Source: Taeniopygia guttata (taxonomy: Eukaryota; Chordata; Aves; Passeriformes; Estrildidae). Taken from it: 64,000 nt of DNA. Numbering within the stretch: position 1 is the first letter of the stretch; the number at the start of each line of letters is the position of its first letter. The translations under genes were made by a program, and so were the position numbers. This document shows positions 38,101 to 47,194 of this stretch, one piece after another. Location: the NCBI RefSeq assembly GCF_048771995.1, contig NC_133063.1, forward strand, positions 10,460,063-10,524,062. Direction: 5' to 3'. The notes under the pieces were generated by a model, which saw nothing but the letters and a program-made list of their open reading frames with translations, did no database searches and was not told where the DNA came from.

Positions 38101-41100
38101 TGGCACAAGAAATCCCCAGGACGTACTCAGCAGACGCAGGAACTGCTCCTCTCTCTCCTGGCTTGAGCGGGGAGAACTGCTCATCCTTGGGTTTTCAGGC
38201 TGTGGAGAGGGGGCTTCTTCCCAGGATGCTGCTGCAGCGACAGCTTTGATGGTAGCTCCTGCATTCATCTGGGACAAGAAATTTGCTTGTGTCAGAAAGG
38301 TGCCTGGCACAGATGCCCCAGACAGAGCATTTCAAAGGCAAGCACTTAGGAACAGCACTGGGCCTGGGCTGCAAGCTGAGCTGTCAACTCTTCCACCTGC
38401 AGTCCAAGCCAAACAAGCACTCTGAGACTACAGCTTGTCACAGTCAGCCGTAGTGGAGACTGCGAAAGGGAAAGAACAACTTTACACTTCACTCCCTTCT
38501 GAGGACTGCATTCACCATGGACAGGGACAACTTGCCCAGAATCTGCGTGGGTCACCACGCTCACCTAAACAGACCCCTCCAAAAACAAAGCCAGCACTAA
38601 GAGGCCAGCAGAAATATATTCCCAGGATTGCTGGCCCACCGGCCAAAGCACTAGCCCTGCTGCCCAGGGCAGCAGCTGAGATTCAGCAACCCACTAAGTG
38701 TCCTTCTGAGCAGCTGCCACGGAGAGCACAGAGCATGGCAGTCAGAGACATTGGTCCCATCCACCTGCTGCTCTGCAGGGGAAAGGCAACAAGGGCAGAG
38801 ACCACTTGTTGCATGACTGCACTGCTTCCTCCTCCTTCATTCACCTGCTTTCGTCCAGCCAGCCTGTACTGCAGCAGGATCTTGTGCATCCTTTGCACTT
38901 CTTCTTTGTGCCTCTTCTCCATTGCCTCCATCTTCCTCTGAGCTTCCCGCAACTCTGCCTGCAGCTTGTCCTTGATATTCAGGAAGATAAGAGGAATCTT
39001 ACTGGCATCCGCAATCTCGTTCAGGTTTCCTCTTTTGCACTCTCAAAAGCACTTGTGTTCAGCCCCTTCCTTCTGCTTCTCTACCCAGCTCTAACCCTTC
39101 CATCCTAGCTCTTCTTCCTGGTGCTCAGCGCTGCAGCCTGCCAGGCTCTGTGCTTCCAGTGCCTGCAATGGTCCTTGCCTCCCCTTTCCTCACGTCTCCA
39201 GTTCATGTCCCCATCACTGCCCTTCCAAGCTCTTCTACCTGGCTAGTCAGGCTCACCTGTCCATTCTGCCGCTCCTTATTCAGCTCCTGCCTCAGCTGCT
39301 CTAGCTGCTGCTGCCTTTCATTTAGATCTCCCAGCAGCTGGCGCACCTTATCATCTAGAGCAGCCTTCTGGCTCTGGAGCTGCACAGAAACAAAGAGAAG
39401 ACGGCTTTCAACGTCCCACACACCACTTGTGTGGCAACCAAGACTGATGTGCTCATGCCTTCCAAAAGCAGTTTCTTCTCATTCCTGTATTTACCAAGGG
39501 CTAGCTAAGAGACAATCCCAGACAGACAGATAGTGTCCAGAGCAGCTGTGCCCATAAGGGGCCCAGAGGAGTCCAAACCAACACACAAACTCTCTTTTCA
39601 CACTCTGTGCCTCTTGACTGTCTCTGCTTCTTTGCCCATCCAGGTTGCATGATGGCAATTTACTGCTTCATCTCAAGCAGCCTTTTCTCCTCTCCCCTCT
39701 GTACCTCTGCCACCAAGTTGATCCATTGCTCCAGCTTCTCCTGTGCCTTCAAACTCTGTTGTTCCAGCTTGCTTTCCTGATGAGTGGAAGAGACACGTCC
39801 AGATGAAGTCCCACCAATGCTCCCCAAAGGAAAAACAGAAGCTTCATCCCTCCAACAACCCCCGCACCTGAAGAGGGCACACTAGTGGCTTTGTGCCCTC
39901 CAGCACCTGGGAGGAGCTCCAGCACGGCTAAGGAAAGGAGAGGTCACCTTCCTTCCCTGCTCTGATGGCTGCCTGTTTCCTGGGCCCCCCCTCTTCAGGA
40001 TTTCTGCCTGTTCTCAGAGGCTCTGTCCTCAGATTGCCCTGCCCTTTGGTCAAGGAAAAGCTGCAGATGGACTGCAGGATGAGGACGACAGCAGCACCTC
40101 GATGACCCAGTCACAAGACAGGCCACCAGCTGAAGTACCAGCACCAGGAGGCCTGTTGCAACTGCTTCAGGCTCCAAGGGAAGACCTCTGTCCGCTGGGG
40201 AAGGACAGAAAGCAAGGAACCCAGTTGCTGGGACTGCAGCTGGCAGCAAGGTCAGCAGCAGTCTGCTGCATGGCACCAGGCTGTGGGGAAAATGCTGCCC
40301 CTTCGCTGCCATGCTTTGGGTGGTGACCACCCAGCCTCCTGGGGAACTTGGCTTATGGCCATGCTGAACCTGTGGCTGCATCTACTGTCCCAGCACTGTC
40401 CTCTGGGTCTTCACAGGCCTTCAAGTAGGAGCTCTTGAACCCCTCTGCTGCCTGGCCCAGCAATGTGTAGCCTACAGCAGATGCTTGAGACCATGTCACA
40501 TACTCAGGCTGCTCTTCTGCTAAGCCAGCCCTTCAAAGTCGCTGGAAAACTTCAGGGATGTACTGTTTCTTACCAGGTTTTGCACAATCTTCCTTTTCTT
40601 CGCTTCCTCAGCAGCTTGCCAGAGTCTCAGAGCCTTGCTGCACTGCTCTTCTGCCCAGCGGAGCTGTTGAGCCATGTCTTCACATTGCTGCTTGCTGAAA
40701 GATCTTACAGCCAGCAGCTCACGACGAAGGCCCCTCACATCCTCTGCAAACGTGACACACGGCAACAGTCAGAGACTGCACAAGCAGAAGAATCTGCTGA
40801 CCTTAAGCCCCTTCAGTTTCAGGCAAGGAGGAACCTGCCCTCAGCTCCTTCACTCCTCACAAGCCCTGCAGACAGAGCTGCCTGTGGCACGACTGCACTG
40901 GCCAGGGCCATCAGCAGAAACAAAGCGCACGAGGCTCTCACCGAGTATCAGCTCCTTGGCCTGCCTGGCTGTGCGCACTTGGGCTTCCAGGCAGCTCCTG
41001 GCCGTCTCCAGCTCCGATACGTGCTGCTGAGCCTCCAGCAGGCTGCTTTGCAGGCTCTCCTTCTCTGACCTGCAAGTTGTGAAGATGGAGAGCAATAGTT

Positions 41101-44100
41101 CCTGGCACACAGGGCCAGTTTCTCCAGTGTGGCACATCTTAAGATGTGCCTTAAGATCCCTGTACCTTAGGCTGGAAAACAGCTTGCATGGAAGCTCAGA
41201 CAAAGCAGGACAATTTTACCACTTCAAATAGCAGAGCAGGCCCCTCCAGGTGACTGGGAAGCCTTGCCTCGTGTCCTAGGCCAGCACAGAAAGCCCAGCT
41301 GAGTTTGAGCTCAGTGGACAAAGCTCAAATTGCTGTTGCCTGACTTATCACACACGGGTGGCTGTGCCCACAAAGTCTCTGCAAATGAGCAAAAGGCCAG
41401 CCGCTGCTCACAGCCCTGAGCTCACCAGCACTTCCAAGTCACTCTGCAGGGGGATAGAACAGCGTTCTCCTGGCTGACCCGTCAATGTTTCATGCTATTC
41501 CTCATGTGCATATAGGTACTTGGCTTGCCAGGCACTCTCTAAGGAAAAGGGACTAAAGGAATTCACCAAACGATAGAGTGAAACCTCCAGCTTCTAGCAG
41601 CATGAGTAGGAATCCTGAACTAGGTTTTTATCTGAACAAGAACTGTCTAGGAAAAGGAGAGACACACAGCCATCCTGCCATTTAAATCATTGGAAGATCA
41701 TGAACAAGAACACTTGCTACCTTTCTTTATGGCTAACTACGCCAGCAGTGCCCAAGTGATTTGGCACTCTTTAAAAAAAGGAAGAGGCACCAGCCAAAGG
41801 GACCTTGACAGGTTACAGAAGTGGGTGGACAAGTGGGCAAGTATCAGTGCTCAGCAAGGATCCCTAGAGACTGTTGAGAAGTCACAAGACCTTTCCTTGC
41901 TGCTACTGCTGCTGCTGCTGTTGCTGCTCCTATTAAGCTACTCTAGGTCCTGCATCCTACTCCACAAGAGTGAGCTCTCAAGGGTTGCAAGATTTGCAGC
42001 ATGACCCTCCATCTTCAGCTGAAGGGTCAGCACCCGACTCACAACATTCACATGTAAGAGCCTTGAATTCTGAAAATCCCCCGTCAAACTATTTGGCAAG
42101 GAAAAACTGATGTTCAGATGCAACAAAGGAGAAAGCAAAACCAGAGGGAAACTTCCGATTTCAGGAAACATCTGCACCGTTTCCCTTGTACTCAAGTCAG
42201 TGCCAAGTTGGTTTGCTTTGCACTTGTCACAGGAATGTGCAAGAGGTCCCAAGCAGGTGCCCAAAAGAGCTTGGAGAGCTTGAGTTGGCAGAAAAATCAC
42301 ATTCAGATCAGAGTATCGTTTTCTTTTTCTCATGTCTCTTTGCCTCCCTGTCTGAGAAACATCAGGAGAGCACACAGGAGGCGGTAAATCCTGACTGGTG
42401 GTAATGCTCACCAGCTTTGTAATTACAGACTTTCAATAATGTCCCACCCTGGGTCTCCTCCCTGCCTTTACCTGGCTTCTGCCAGCTGCTCTGAAACGCC
42501 CCGTAGGTCCCGCTCCGTGGCTCTCAGTCGGGCTTCCAGGGCAGCGTTCTCTTTCACCAGCGCCGCCTTCTCTCTGCACACCTGGGACAGTGTCTGCCCT
42601 GGGAGAGAGAACTCCTGCCCCAGCTTCTCCAGGCCCCTGTGGGCTGGCCGCTGCGGGCGGCAAACCTGCAAGAGGGGGCAGCATTTTTCAAGTGGAACAA
42701 CAACAACAGCAACAACACAGGCTCGGTCCTAGCTTGCTGCCAGAGGCAGCATTCGGGGGGGGGCGGGTCTGGCTAGGACAAGTCCCTCTCCCCACAAGTG
42801 CTGCCTAGGAGGAAGGTGAGCGTACCTTTGGTGCCACCAGAGGAAACGCTTCCTGCAGTAGATCCCTCTGAGGCGGCGTTTCCACCGGGGTCAGTTCTGC
42901 CACTTCAAACACCCTCTCTAGGGAGGAGTGGCGCTTTCTCTCAGATGCAGCCAACTCCTTCCATCTGCAACAAGGGGACAGACAAACAAGCCTTTAAGTG
43001 CAACACAGTCGCCTTGCAAAACCAGCACTACATACCATGCCCCACATAAGGCATCTCAGGCCCTTCCAACAGCCCTCTGCTTCCACCTCAAGAGATGGCT
43101 GCAATTCCCTCCCTAGACCCGCATCTCTCTTTGTCATTCCTTCAGGTGAAAGAGTCGCCACTGAGGAAGTCAAACAAGCTTCCACAAGCCACAGAACACT
43201 GCCAGAAAGCTCAGGTACTCTCAGCATAACAGCTTCCCTGCCTGCTAGGCCCAACACTCCTTTCTGATGCAGTGAGCACTGGACTTGCAAAAGCTTTTCT
43301 TTGGCTAAGACACGCTTGCCAAGTCTAAATGAGCAGTCCCACAATTGCTCCTGCTTTCACTAGCGAAACAAAGAATGAGCCTGCAAGTTACAGCTTGGGG
43401 AGGAGGTGGGTACGATTTTCCAGTTCAATAAGCAAAGGATCCCAAGATGGTTTAGGCTGGCAGAGACCCCAGGAAGCCTCTAGCCCAGAGTTCACCTCCA
43501 AGCAATTGGGGTCAGCATCTGGCCAGGCTGCTCAAGTCTCTATCCACCTGGGCCTTCCAAATTTCAAGGGTGGAATCTGCACATGCTCTCTGAGGCACTT
43601 GTTCTGCTGCATGATTGTCTTTGCAGGTCAGTGCTTTGCTGTCCTTAAGCCCAGCCTGAACCTCCCTTGCTTTTACTCTGGTCTAGTTCAGAATGCTTTT
43701 TGTCAAGGTTCGAGAAGCGAGTCCCAGGAAGCAGCTTTGCTCTAGGTCGGTCTGCAGCCAGACCTGCCCTGGGCTGCCTTCTCCCGTCTGTGCTGAGCAA
43801 GTCAAATAGTGAAAAGCCAAATTTGTTCTTTGGTCCTGGGCCTCCTAAAGCCCAGCAAGGCCCACCCCTGCTCAGAGAAAGTGAGAAAGCTTAACACGCA
43901 CCTCAGCTCCCGGGCGCCGCGCACTCTAGCCGTGCTCTCGTGCCGCTCCGCCTTTCCTGCCTGGACCGAGGAGTCCCGACTGGCGAGAACTTCTCCTAGC
44001 GGGACCTGCAAGGATTGGGCAGGGAAAAAGCACAAAGCAGCAATGAGGAGGAGGGAAGTTGGCTCCTGACAGCTGGCAGAAGCAGCAAGCAGAGACACAG

Positions 44101-45961
44101 CTCACCTGAAGGCAAAATCTATTGTGTGGGGCCGTTTAGGCGGTGTTTAGGTGGTGTTTATGTCCCAACTAACTCATGAGTTGCTCTGGAAATGTCTGAG
44201 GAGAAGCAGGGAACATTTCCCTGCCCAGCTCTGGTAAACTGGCTTCCCCTCAGGATTTCAGGCCTTGGAGAGCAGCCAATAGGAACTGCATTCCAGCCCT
44301 TTACAGACAGACCTTGTCTCTGCCATGCAGAGCTGCTCAGAATTCTTCTCAGCAAACTTGGGTCATGTCAAAGTTTAGGGTGTAGCTGCAGTAGTGACTG
44401 CAGCTACTTAGATAGGCCATGGAGAGGGGTAGGTCCCTGCAGGCAACAGTGGCTCCTCCATACCCCACAGGCCTGTGAACTGCACCTTAGCACCTCTCCC
44501 TCTGCTGCCAGCAGGGAGCCCGCACAGACTCTGCACAAAGGGGCTGACTTTTGCACCAGTAGCACTAAAGGGCATTGTGCTACCGCTTATCTCACAGCAC
44601 GGGAAGTTCAGAGTCCCTGAGAGTGCCAGGAAAATGACGCCTGCATATGAAAGTTCAGATCCCATTTCCCACGCGTCAGTGGCTGAGCTGAAGAGCTAGG
44701 TCATGGCAGGACTCCAGCCCACATCAGCCATCTTCAGCCACTGAGGGCAAGTGCTGCCTGCTCAGAAACTTGCATGCAGCTCTGCACTGCACCACAGCTT
44801 TGCACTGAAGGAGCTATTTCAGCCTGCCTACAATCAGCATGCAGCCTCCTGTCTGCAGAGCTTGACTTTTATTAGTGAAAACCTCTTCAGTGGAAAAGGA
44901 GGAAACGGATGGAATCCTTTTGGAAGTGTTCCTGCACACATTGACTTTGGGGACTTTCTTTCGGCCTGCCAGGCTGCTGCTCTACTGCAACAGGCCAAGG
45001 CCACAGCTTTCTCCACAATCCTCAGACACCAGGAATGCCAAGGGTGCCCGTCCCACTCACCGAAGCGCGCACTTGACTCCTTCCTCCTCGGAGTCGACCT
45101 GCCGGGAAGAAGGGAAAATGAACCAGGGGCTGTTAGAAATCTCTCTGTGCTGAGGAGTCCCACAGAGCAAGTCCAGCCAAGCGGAGAGCGTTTTCCTTTC
45201 ACAACATCCCTCTGGGAGCAACACTTCTTTAGCACAGCCAGCGAGACTGCAGGCCACTACCCTAGGCTGTGTCTACCTTTTGCTCAGCTTTGCCACTAAG
45301 GAACCAGAAACTTTGCCGAGAAGTTGCAAATTCTTCCTTAGCAGTCCCTGCCTGCATTCGAGCCTGTTGTCCAGCCTGCAGCTAAAGCAGCTGTTTTCTC
45401 CTCTCTTTCCTGGACTTGCTTTTTCTTTTTGTAAATTGCACGCAGCATGTCCCACGCGGTTGCTGTAAACAATTCCCCACCAAAGCTCCCACCAAACCCC
45501 TCTTAGCGCTTGCAGTTCTGTTGGGACACAGCACAGGCCCAGCTCCGGGCTTCAGGAGCACGCACCAGCTGCTCGGCACTTTGCCCTTCAGCGCAAAGCC
45601 AATCCCTCTTGTAGCACACACTGGAGTTGCACTTAGACAGGCACATCCTTAAAGGATGGAATGCAGAAAAAATGCTGCTTTTCCTCAGTTCTGGAGAGAA
45701 CCAAACCGTTTTTAGAAGGACGCCTGCAAATCTTGCCCAGTCTGCATTTGGAAGTTCCCACACCCTGCTAGGCCAGAGACAGCCCCTTTTTAGGTGAAGC
45801 TGTTGAAAGGAGCTTCACCAAACAGATGGCATCTTTATGCCATTTTTGTTTCAATGTGCTGCCCCAAGGAAAAACTTGGATTTACCAGTCAAACGACGAA
45901 AAGCTTTCTGAGGAGCCACCAATGAAAAGGCGCTGCTGACTGCTCTACGGACTCGCTCCAT
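29144..45961 (-). CDS. Gene C: CEP250-like coiled coil fused to PAK3-like kinase (19 exons, 709 aa)
   Basis: Exons (minus): 45961-45886, 45098-45061, 44005-43902, 42964-42826, 42665-42472, 41069-40942, 40743-40574, 39776-39705, 39379-39257, 38970-38845, 38268-38127, 35957-35894, 35074-35026, 33714-33605, 32837-32720, 31914-31815, 31386-31190, 30858-30724, 29188-29144. All joins keep phase; total 2,130 nt with no internal stop. Exons 1-2 match the gene A start (MERVRRAV...). Exons 3-10 (residues 39-390) replace the acidic exons of gene A and are largely coiled coil resembling C-Nap1/CEP250. Exon 11 corresponds to the Ser-rich exon 5 of A, and exons 12-19 encode the kinase: VAIK Lys 479, Glu 494, HRDIKSGN (Asp 568), DFG Asp 586, WMAPE. 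There is no CRIB. The C-terminus stops early in the last exon. Alternatives: separate CEP250-like and PAK3L genes, the latter starting at the ATG that opens exon 11. The structure is inferred without transcript data. Confidence 0.8.
30140..30575 (+). mobile_element. CR1 LINE 3' fragment in the last intron of gene C
   Basis: The plus strand carries recognisable sense CR1 3' phrases: GGTTTAGCCTGGAGAAGAG, ACTGCCACAGGCTGCCCAGAGAG, TTCAAGGTCAGCTTGGATGGG and TTGGACTAGATGACATGC...GTCCCTCCT. It is antisense to gene C and lies between exons 18 and 19. Confidence 0.85.
30724..35957 (-). other. Kinase-domain exon block of gene C (exons 12-18)
   Basis: Seven exons of 64, 49, 110, 118, 100, 197 and 135 nt encode the PAK-type kinase fold. 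Compared with gene A (64, 49, 113, 118, 100, 197, 138) two exons are one codon shorter. The gatekeeper region reads LMVLEF instead of LWLVMEY, so Leu probably replaces Met. The activation loop reads [11 protein letters not shown]: Ser at the PAK1 Thr423 position and Thr at the GTPYW proline, as in gene A. The kinase DxWSxG motif is present as DTWSLG. Confidence 0.9.
41898..41930. repeat. Short imperfect CTG repeat in intron 5 of gene C
   Basis: About ten CTG-type units, interrupted by CTA and TTG. Like the intron 2 repeat of genes A and B it is CAG on the gene strand, but it is shorter and impure. A further CAG run (AACAGCAGCAGCAGCAGC) lies at about 36,090-36,110 in another intron of gene C. 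Confidence 0.8.
43430..43640 (-). mobile_element. Diverged CR1 fragment in intron 3/4 of gene C
   Basis: TTTAGGCTGGCAGAGACC, CCAGGCTGCTCAAGTC and GGCCTTCCAAATTTCAAGGGTGGAATCTGCACATGC...TCTCTGAGGCACTTGTTC follow the antisense CR1 3' pattern (gather-type phrases AAGGATGGAGATTCCACAAC...CTCTGGGCAACCTGTTCC in family members, split here). The copy is old and lacks ends. Confidence 0.5.
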
Positions 45962-46240
45962 GGTTTGAGCAGTGCTGCTCAAGTCCGTAGGCCAGGGGAA
46001 CAAAAAACGGAAACAAACCCCCTCTTGCACAAGTCCCCAGACTGTGCAAGGAAAAAAAGGGGAGAAACAGGACACTTGCACAACTCCACAAACTGTGCAA
46101 GAAACTACAGACACAAAAGGACACCTGCTGTAATCTGAGAACAGCACAGCTGAGGTGATCCTCCTGCAATGAGCACGCCAAGAGCTGCTCTGGACGCTGA
46201 GGCCTTGCAGGCACCAGGAGAACCTCCTGCTGACAGCGCT

Positions 46241-46268
46241 GTGACCTGGCAACCCTCTGCTGACATCA
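46241..46268 (-). promoter_or_regulatory. Proximal promoter motifs of gene C
   Basis: TGATGTCA (46,268-46,261, gene strand) is followed by GTTGCCAGGTCAC (46,253-46,241), about 280-300 bp before the start codon. These occupy the same order as in genes A and B; the second half of the X-box-like site is weaker here. The GCTGCTATTGTGATGTCA context is shared with gene B. The 3' LTR of the provirus ends only about 140 bp further upstream on the same strand. Confidence 0.45.
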
Positions 46269-46405
46269 CAATAGCAGCTGTTCCGGGTTGCTCTGTGGAT
46301 TCATGCATAGCAAACAAACCTTCTCTGCAGCTGACAGAAAAGAAAAGCCTGGAAAGATCTCCTCTGCCCCAAAGCAGCACAAAAGCCCCTTGCAGTCCAT
46401 AAGCC

Positions 46406-46411
46406 ACAGCT
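46406..46411. repeat. Target-site duplication, left copy
   Basis: ACAGCT directly abuts the TG end of the left LTR and recurs immediately after the right LTR at 53,456-53,461. A perfect 6-bp duplication is typical of ERVK/betaretroviral integration and shows the provirus is a single intact insertion. Confidence 0.9.
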
Positions 46412-46766
46412 TGTTATTTCTATGTTTTTCCCCCCTCCACGCAGCCCCCTGAATGAATCCGACTAGCTCAGAGATATGGGGCTGTGAGGGGAGGAAATAG
46501 CATGAGAGGGAAAAGTATTCAAAAGAGGCTCCTTACCCAGGGTGTTGGAACAGCTCTCTTTATTCTGTGGTGTCCATGGAGAGCAGGGCAAAAGAGGAAG
46601 AGCAGGAAGTTTTAGGGGTCTATATAGGTTTTGGACAGGGTGGGCACTCCTGGCTCCCCGCCAACCCCGTTGGGGCAGGGGGGAGGATTCAGGGGTTATC
46701 TTGATCAGAGTCACAGAGGCCCTAGGAAAGGGGGGACAAAAGGGTGTCCAGGAGCTCACCGTAACA
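46412..46766 (-). repeat. 3' LTR of the ERVK-like provirus
   Basis: 355 bp with TG...CA ends, nearly identical to 53,099-53,455. On the minus strand it has a TATATAG box (about 46,627) and an AATAAA signal (46,564-46,559), so U3-R-U5 runs toward gene C. By eye the two LTRs differ by about 7 substitutions plus small indels, about 2%, suggesting an insertion a few million years old if a typical bird neutral rate applies (inference). Confidence 0.95.
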
Positions 46767-46782
46767 CCTCCCCCTTATTTGT
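46767..46782 (-). other. Polypurine tract of the provirus
   Basis: On the minus strand AATAAGGGGGAGG runs directly into the TGTTACGG start of the 3' LTR. This is the expected position and composition for the plus-strand primer. Confidence 0.85.
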
Positions 46783-46815
46783 TAAACAAGGTTACAGGAA
46801 TTCACTGGGCTCAAT

Positions 46816-47100
46816 TCAACCCCAAGTATGGGTTTCCCACCACCCCATGTTGGTGGCGTGGTCAGGCCTCCTCAGGTTAGCCAACTCTATGTGGTTGACC
46901 TCTGAGGTAGAAGGTATGAGGCCCTTGATAGCTTTGAAAATCAAGTGACGCAGAATCCCGAATGCTAGGGTTACAAAGAACAGAATAACAAAGACTAACA
47001 AAATTGATCTAACTACAGATGTCCACCACCCCGTGAATCCCCATCCCTTGAACATTCTCTTCAGCATTTGCAGGATGACAACTTGCATGGGGTTCATCAC
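46816..47100 (-). pseudogene. env: env remnant: transmembrane anchor and tail only
   Basis: An open frame of 94 codons contains an aromatic-rich juxtamembrane stretch (GWGFTGWWTSVV), one long hydrophobic segment (LLVFVILFFVTLAFG) and a short tail ending near the polypurine tract. This fits the C-terminal end of a retroviral envelope TM subunit. Only about 95 bp separates it from the end of pol, so the whole SU part, fusion region and most of TM have been deleted. No receptor-binding or fusion function can remain. Confidence 0.8.
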
Positions 47101-47194
47101 AGGGTTGAGTGGAAGGTAGGTTTTCTCTAAAAGGGAAGAACAAACATTTTAAGAACATGTTAAAGCTTCTGTTTCTGCCGGAAGGAATTCCTGC

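Larger units (their letters stand above)
38845..44005 (-). other. Coiled-coil exon block of gene C (exons 3-10), C-Nap1/CEP250-like
   Basis: Eight exons of 104, 139, 194, 128, 170, 72, 123 and 126 nt stay in one open frame. Key strings are [41 protein letters not shown] and [16 protein letters not shown]. The run [14 protein letters not shown] - LxxSLxEAQQ - xxLExQVxTxxQAKExIxGEVRxLxxEL is the order I remember from C-Nap1/CEP250, with the related rootletin (CROCC) as second choice. Heptad-like Leu spacing and high Glu/Lys/Gln/Arg content support an extended coiled coil. CEP250 tethers the proximal ends of centrioles, so this block could direct the kinase to the centrosome or basal body; that location is inference. 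Confidence 0.75.

Noticed and set aside
39640..39704. TAA after LLEMKQ apparently killing the exon 8 coil of gene C
   Set aside because: The stop lies beyond a good donor (GAG|GTACAG) at 39,704, so it is intronic and the spliced frame stays open.
41780..41870. CR1-like phrase ([13 protein letters not shown]) in an intron of gene C
   Set aside because: It resembles the end of CR1 ORF2 but is too short and isolated to place with confidence as a separate element.
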